Positions 59,870 through 64,000 of a stretch of 64,000 nt of DNA are shown piece by piece. The stretch's first letter is position 1; each line of letters opens with the position of its first letter. The stretch is taken from the NCBI GenBank assembly GCA_048263775.1, contig JBLXDU010000008.1:124001-188000 (forward strand). Direction: 5' to 3'. Below the pieces are notes generated by a model that did not search any database, was not told where the DNA came from, and saw nothing but the letters and a program-made list of their open reading frames with translations. The position numbers were made by a program, and so were the translations under genes. The stretch is from UBA1479 sp048263775 (lineage in GTDB: Bacteria > Pseudomonadota > Alphaproteobacteria > Rhodospirillales > Casp-alpha2).

Positions 59870-61579
59870 ATGGTCGCAGAATTTTCCAAAGCGGCCTCGT
59901 TGCTGCTGTCGCTCTGCCTGCTCTATGCCTTCATCGCGCAACGATGGCCAAACGAAGAACTGACCGGAAAGATTCTTGCCGGGTTGCTGTTCGGCGTGAT
60001 CTGCGTGATCGGCATGGAAGCCCCCGTGACCATCGCCCCGGGCGTCATCTTCGATCCGCGGTCCGTCATCATCAGTCTGTCCGGGGTGTTCGGCGGTCCG
60101 GTCGGTGGCGCCATCGCGGCGATTATTGCCGGTGGCTACCGCGCTTATCTGGGGGGCGGCGGCGCACCCATCGGGGTCGCGGTCGTCGTGACCTGTGTCG
60201 CCTTGGGTATCGGCTATCGCGCCGCGTACAAGTCCGGCCGCGTACCGCTTAACTGGCTGACGCTGCTGGTCTTCGGGCTGATCGTCCATGTTGTCGTCAT
60301 CGGCCTGTTCACCCAATTGCCGGCGCCCGTTGCCGAGAAGGTTATGCGGACCGTCGCCCTGCCTTTCGTGGTCGCCTTCACGCCGGCGACGATGGTTCTT
60401 GGCATGATCCTCGCCTATATCGACGACCGGATCGAGACTCGCAGAGCGCTTGCCGTCAGCGAGGCGCGCCTGCAGTCCGTTATCGACAACGGTCCCAACG
60501 CCATGACCCTTAAAGACAAGGACGGCAAAATTCTGCTGGCCAATTCGGCATACGCTGATTGGGTCGGATCGACCCCGGTGGCGCTGGTCGGCAAGACCAT
60601 GCGGGATCTTTTTCCCGCGGACGACGCCCGCGTCTTCATGGAAATAGACCGCCAGATATTGGCCTCGGGCGAGATCAGCATTCAGGAGGTGACGCGGACG
60701 TTTCCCAAGGCCGGGCAGAGGCAGCTCAGAAACCACAAAATTCCAATCCTCCTCAACGCCGAGAACGACCATGCGTTGATCACAATCATGGTCGACATCA
60801 CCGAGGAAAGGGCTGTACAGCAGGAACTGCGCCGCGCATTGGCGCTGGCCGAGGATGCCAACTTGGCCAAGACACAATTCCTCGCGACCATGAGCCATGA
60901 ACTGCGCACGCCGCTGAATGCGATCATCGGGTTTTCCGAAATCCTCTACCGGCAGTATTTCGGGCCGCCCAATTCAGACAAATACCGGGAGTACGCCAAG
61001 GATATCAATTCAAGCGCCGCTTACCTTTTGTCTTTGGTCGAAGACTTGCTGGATATTTCGGCGATCGAAGCGGGGTCGGGGTTGCATGACCTGACCGCCG
61101 TCAGCATTCCGGACATCGCCGAGGAATGCGTCGATGCGGCCCGCGACCGTGCCTATGAGAAGAACATCGACATCGACATTACCGTGCCGAACGGGCTGCC
61201 GCTGGTATGGGCCGATGCCCGCGCGGTTAAACAGGTTTTCCTCAATCTGCTCGTCAACGCGATCAAGTTCACGCCGGCGTCGGGCCGTATCACGATTTCC
61301 GCGACAGAACTGGACGACATGATCGAGGTCATGGTCACCGACACTGGGCTGGGGATCGATGCCGCGCTGATCGACCGTCTGCTGGAGCCGTTCGCGACAC
61401 GGAATCAGAATCCCTTCACCACCGAAAAAGGCTGGGGATTGGGGCTTTCCATCACCAAATCCTTGGTTGAACAGCTGGGCGGCACCATCCGCATCAACAG
61501 CACCCTGGGCCAGGGCACGACGGTGACCTTCACCCTGCCCGTGGCGACTGCGGCGAAAGCGGCGATCGGCGTCGTCTAG
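59870..61579 (+). CDS. Membrane sensor histidine kinase (LytS-type 5TM, PAS, HisKA, HATPase)
   Basis: A 569-residue kinase. About 1-190 form the 5TMR-LYT membrane sensor (GVIFDPRSVIISLSGVFGGPVGGAIAAIIAGGYRAYLGG). A PAS domain follows at about 200-320 (VIDNGPNAMTLKDKDGKILLANSAY). HisKA carries His343 (TMSHELRTPLNAIIGF), and the ATPase has LLVNAIKFTP, DTGLGID and GWGLGLSI. No response regulator with an output DNA-binding domain is adjacent; the divergent neighbour is a pseudo-receiver ANTAR protein. A sigma-54-like promoter lies upstream. The signal is unknown. Confidence 0.9.
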   Translation: MVAEFSKAASLLLSLCLLYAFIAQRWPNEELTGKILAGLLFGVICVIGMEAPVTIAPGVIFDPRSVIISLSGVFGGPVGGAIAAIIAGGYRAYLGGGGAPIGVAVVVTCVALGIGYRAAYKSGRVPLNWLTLLVFGLIVHVVVIGLFTQLPAPVAEKVMRTVALPFVVAFTPATMVLGMILAYIDDRIETRRALAVSEARLQSVIDNGPNAMTLKDKDGKILLANSAYADWVGSTPVALVGKTMRDLFPADDARVFMEIDRQILASGEISIQEVTRTFPKAGQRQLRNHKIPILLNAENDHALITIMVDITEERAVQQELRRALALAEDANLAKTQFLATMSHELRTPLNAIIGFSEILYRQYFGPPNSDKYREYAKDINSSAAYLLSLVEDLLDISAIEAGSGLHDLTAVSIPDIAEECVDAARDRAYEKNIDIDITVPNGLPLVWADARAVKQVFLNLLVNAIKFTPASGRITISATELDDMIEVMVTDTGLGIDAALIDRLLEPFATRNQNPFTTEKGWGLGLSITKSLVEQLGGTIRINSTLGQGTTVTFTLPVATAAKAAIGVV

Positions 61580-61588
61580 GAGGTTCCC

Positions 61589-62491
61589 TTACTTTTCGTT
61601 GACCGGCCAGTCCGGCCGGATGGCGCGGATCAGGCCCGCGTGATCCAGGTCGCCGTCGCCGGCGGCGATCACCCGGTCATAAAGGTCGCGGGACAGCGCC
61701 GTCGCCGGTAATTCGATGCCAAGGTGTTCGGCCAGTTCCATGGCCTGGTCCATATCCTTGCGCTGGATCGGGCAGCGCGCCCCCGGGGTGAACTTGCCCT
61801 CGACCATGCGCAGACCGTGGACTTCGAGAATGCGCGAGTCGGCGAACCCGCCGCCCAGCGCCTCGCGGACCTTACCCGGATCAACCCCCGCCGCCTGGGC
61901 CAGGGACAGGGCCTCCGCCACGGCGCCGATGTTCAAGCCGACGATCACCTGGTTGGCGGCCTTGGCGACTTGTCCGGCCCCGGTCGGGCCGACATGAGTG
62001 ATCTTGGCGCCCAACACCTGAAGCACCGGCAGGGCGCGGGCAAAGGCATCGTCGCTGCCGCCGGCCATGATCGTCAAATTACCAGCTTCGGCCCCCAGGG
62101 TGCCGCCGGATACGGGCGCATCCACATAATCCGCCCCCAGTTCCTGTGCCTTGGCCGCCAGCATGCGGGTGACCAGCAGCTTCGACGTGCCCATGTCGAT
62201 GACCAGTTTGCCCTGAAGGTTGGCGGCGGCGAAAACGCCGTCCGCACCCATCAGGACTTTTTCCAGGGCCGGGGTGTCCGACAGCATGCAGATGACGACG
62301 TCGGATGCCTCCGCCGCGGCGCGGGGGCTTGCCGCGGGGGTCATGCCTTCTCGGGCCAGTTCTTCGATGACGCCTTGCGAGCGGTTGGTGATGACCAGTT
62401 TGGCCCCGGCCTGCATCAGGTTCCGCGCCATGGGCTTGCCCATCAGGCCCAGTCCGATGAAACCGATGGTCGTTCCCGCAAGATTGGTCAT
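61589..62491 (-). CDS. 3-hydroxyisobutyrate / tartronate-semialdehyde reductase family dehydrogenase
   Basis: A 300-residue beta-hydroxyacid dehydrogenase. IGFIGLGLMGKPMARNLMQAG is the NAD(P) loop and substrate signature, DAPVSGGTLGAEAGNLTIMAGG the substrate-binding stretch, and Lys in VAKAANQVIVG the catalytic lysine. GLxR-type (succinic/tartronate semialdehyde reductase) and HIBADH enzymes cannot be told apart here. GGGGAG supports the ATG. Convergent with the kinase gene, ending 9 bases from it. Confidence 0.88.
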   Translation of the reverse strand: MTNLAGTTIGFIGLGLMGKPMARNLMQAGAKLVITNRSQGVIEELAREGMTPAASPRAAAEASDVVICMLSDTPALEKVLMGADGVFAAANLQGKLVIDMGTSKLLVTRMLAAKAQELGADYVDAPVSGGTLGAEAGNLTIMAGGSDDAFARALPVLQVLGAKITHVGPTGAGQVAKAANQVIVGLNIGAVAEALSLAQAAGVDPGKVREALGGGFADSRILEVHGLRMVEGKFTPGARCPIQRKDMDQAMELAEHLGIELPATALSRDLYDRVIAAGDGDLDHAGLIRAIRPDWPVNEK

Positions 62492-62616
62492 TCAGCAGAC
62501 TCCCCTTTATAAATAAAGCCGCACCCGTTATGGGAGGGGCGCCGTTCGCCGGTCAAGCCGAATGATCTGGGAGATTAAGTAAAATTCTTCGAAGTTATCC
62601 TATGGAGGATTTAATT

Positions 62617-63318
62617 TTAGCTGCGGATGCTGCAAAAATTAACTTTGCACCAATCTGAGAATACTTGATCTGTAATTCGGCAAAATTGACTAATTACAAG
62701 TATCATTTCCTTAATGTCTTTTGGAGTTTTAGTCGCAGTAGGGTCCCCGTGTGCAATATTGTTTCTTGTCGCTACAAGATGGTCCAGCATATTTGTTGTT
62801 GGTTGTGCTTCTGCGGCTAAGCGTGTGTAGAAATCATGGTGATATGTCTCGTATCCGAAGCGGCTGAAATAAGCTTTGATTTTACTAAATGCAGGGTTGG
62901 AAAATCCACTGTTAAACCGGTCGGAAGGTATTTGATCATTAAATGGACCTGATTTCGACCAATACTCTAAGTCAGAATAAATAAAAGAAAATATCTTTTT
63001 TGCTATTTTTTCTGGATCAGATGTATTTTTTATTTCGTCAAATGAATCCTTCGATATGTGGTAAAACAATTTATCAGAAAATAATTCTCTAGGAATTCGT
63101 TTCTCATAGAAAGAGTCTAAAGCAACTTCTCCTAATTCTTTTACATACGCCTCTACGTGGCTCGATAAAAGTACAATGGCGCCCCTGCATAAGGCATTAA
63201 TCTCATCGGCGAGTTTTACAGGGTCGGCTACTTCCTTTTTCTTTGCGGCCGCATTGAGAATTTCTACTTCGCCCAGTCGGGAACGGAACGCGCTATAGGC
63301 TCTGGAGTACCGGGGCAT
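62617..63318 (-). CDS. HEPN-domain protein, putative RNase (RiboL-PSP-HEPN / MAE_28990-like)
   Basis: A 233-residue helical protein. The C-terminal helix pair contains RNNIAHG (Arg185, His190), the R-X4-H motif that forms the RNase site of HEPN toxins and CRISPR ancillary nucleases. The N-terminal EINALCRGAIVLLSSHVEAYVKEL helix is typical of the RiboL-PSP-HEPN group. The start lies 3 bases after the DUF262 gene stop, so both are co-translated. The region is strikingly AT-rich with poor codon adaptation compared with the rest of the window, a sign of transfer. Likely defence role. Confidence 0.7.
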   Translation of the reverse strand: MPRYSRAYSAFRSRLGEVEILNAAAKKKEVADPVKLADEINALCRGAIVLLSSHVEAYVKELGEVALDSFYEKRIPRELFSDKLFYHISKDSFDEIKNTSDPEKIAKKIFSFIYSDLEYWSKSGPFNDQIPSDRFNSGFSNPAFSKIKAYFSRFGYETYHHDFYTRLAAEAQPTTNMLDHLVATRNNIAHGDPTATKTPKDIKEMILVISQFCRITDQVFSDWCKVNFCSIRS

Positions 63319-63321
63319 CGA

Positions 63322-64000
63322 TCAAACCACGCCCCTCATATGCTCCGCCCAGATTTCGAACCTGCGCGTCGTACGCTTTTTGTGGTCCACTGCACGGCTT
63401 ATCAAATCGAGAAACTCTTCATTTTTTTGAAGAGAAAAATATCTCTTCCTAAATTCAGGCCTTATTTTTATTGCAGCTTCGCCATCTAAATTTTTGACGC
63501 TACTCATAACTAAGTCAAATAAAGCTCTATTGATTGATTTTGAGCCTTCCCGACGGAAGCATTCTTTAGAATCAAATAGGATGATGCAATTATCGACAGC
63601 CCTTCCCCATAACCTAAAGAGGTCCCGCACTTTTGCTTCAGAGAGTTTCCTTCCAGTTTTGGCGGCCTCATTCAGCCAATGTTTCAGTGGGGTTCGATAG
63701 GACGCAAGGCCGAGTAATTCGAATGCGAAAAATCGCAAAATTAACTCTTCGTCACGCAGCCTATTATCCGGCTTCTTTCGTCCGAGAATGTTCAGCCAGT
63801 CAGTATTTTCGGAGGCATCTTTGAGCATTGTGTTTAGCGGACCTCGATAAACACAATTTCTGAGCTCTTGAGCGTTTAAAGGCACGGTGTTCGTATTTAG
63901 GCGTTCGAAAACATCAAACTTAATTTCCGGATGAGACTCATTGGTTATCAACACACAGCGCAGCGTATGAGTTCGAATCTGACGTTGGGCAGATTGGGGT
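63322..64000 (-). CDS. DUF262-domain protein (GmrSD/ParB-like nuclease family), N-terminus beyond the window
   Basis: The reading frame stays open to the window edge, so the gene is partial at its 5' end; an apparent GTG at 63954 lies in the middle of the domain. The visible 226 residues hold the end of a DUF262 domain: IRCAVLITNE strand, then FDVFERLNTNTVPLNAQELRNCVYRG, the family's most conserved segment. A helical C-terminal region follows, ending RRFEIWAEHMRGVV. DUF262 proteins act as DNA nucleases or NTP-dependent sensors in defence (GmrSD, SspE, BrxU). Coupled to the HEPN gene. Confidence 0.75.
   Translation of the reverse strand, partial: PQSAQRQIRTHTLRCVLITNESHPEIKFDVFERLNTNTVPLNAQELRNCVYRGPLNTMLKDASENTDWLNILGRKKPDNRLRDEELILRFFAFELLGLASYRTPLKHWLNEAAKTGRKLSEAKVRDLFRLWGRAVDNCIILFDSKECFRREGSKSINRALFDLVMSSVKNLDGEAAIKIRPEFRKRYFSLQKNEEFLDLISRAVDHKKRTTRRFEIWAEHMRGVV

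Noticed and set aside
1..64000. CRISPR arrays, insertion sequences, rRNA genes, replication origin
   Set aside because: No regularly spaced repeats, transposase-like frames, rRNA-like sequence or DnaA-box cluster were seen on reading.

Overview
The window comes from a GC-rich Gram-negative bacterium, most likely an alphaproteobacterium of the Rhodospirillales type. This rests on the porin with a C-terminal Phe, the phoR/pst/phoU/phoB order, CIRCE-controlled groESL, several stand-alone ANTAR regulators and HWE-free histidine kinases. The taxon is inferred from gene content, not from a marker tree. No IS element, CRISPR array or rRNA was seen; one tRNA-Val is present.

Layout. 1-7.1 kb: porin, glmS-glmU (UDP-GlcNAc synthesis), gph, and a TPR/2OG-oxygenase protein. 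7.2-9.0 kb: tRNA-Val followed by a small islet with a peptidoglycan-binding, toxin-like protein and an overlapping possible immunity gene. 9.0-14.2 kb: an SGNH-like secreted protein, a LysR regulator, and a MarR-HlyD / MFS efflux pair with a clear palindromic operator. 14.4-25.5 kb: pentapeptide-repeat protein and orphan TPR-secretin, aldehyde dehydrogenase, photolyase, prmA-uvrD, and a CBS-domain chloride channel. 25.6-34.8 kb: a phosphate block on the minus strand (phoR, pit, pstS, pstC, pstA, pstB, phoU, phoB) with three Pho-box-like sites. 35-45.6 kb: diguanylate cyclase, thioesterase, a glycosyltransferase/VTT/FkbM operon, groESL, a second TPR/oxygenase protein, and small enzymes.

45.9-61.6 kb is the most interesting part. 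It holds three stand-alone ANTAR (RNA-binding antiterminator) proteins, a cyanate-assimilation operon (NrtA-like binding protein, permease, ATPase, cyanase CynS) and HupE, CobW, WD40 and a Cys-containing 89-aa protein. A LytS-type membrane histidine kinase follows. Three sequences matching the sigma-54 -24/-12 element with exact GG-N10-G(C/T) spacing lie in front of ANTAR no. 2, ANTAR no. 3 and the kinase. A T-rich intrinsic terminator sits directly before the Shine-Dalgarno of the binding-protein gene. Together these suggest nitrogen-limitation (sigma-54) control plus ANTAR antitermination of cyanate use, a regulatory design I do not know to be described for cyanase. A hairpin pair with a CCUCCUCCC loop on the minus strand near 58.8 kb looks like an alphaproteobacterial anti-Shine-Dalgarno small RNA.

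62.5-64 kb is visibly AT-rich and carries a HEPN-type putative RNase coupled to a DUF262 (ParB-like/GmrSD-type) protein that runs off the window. This is probably the edge of a defence island.
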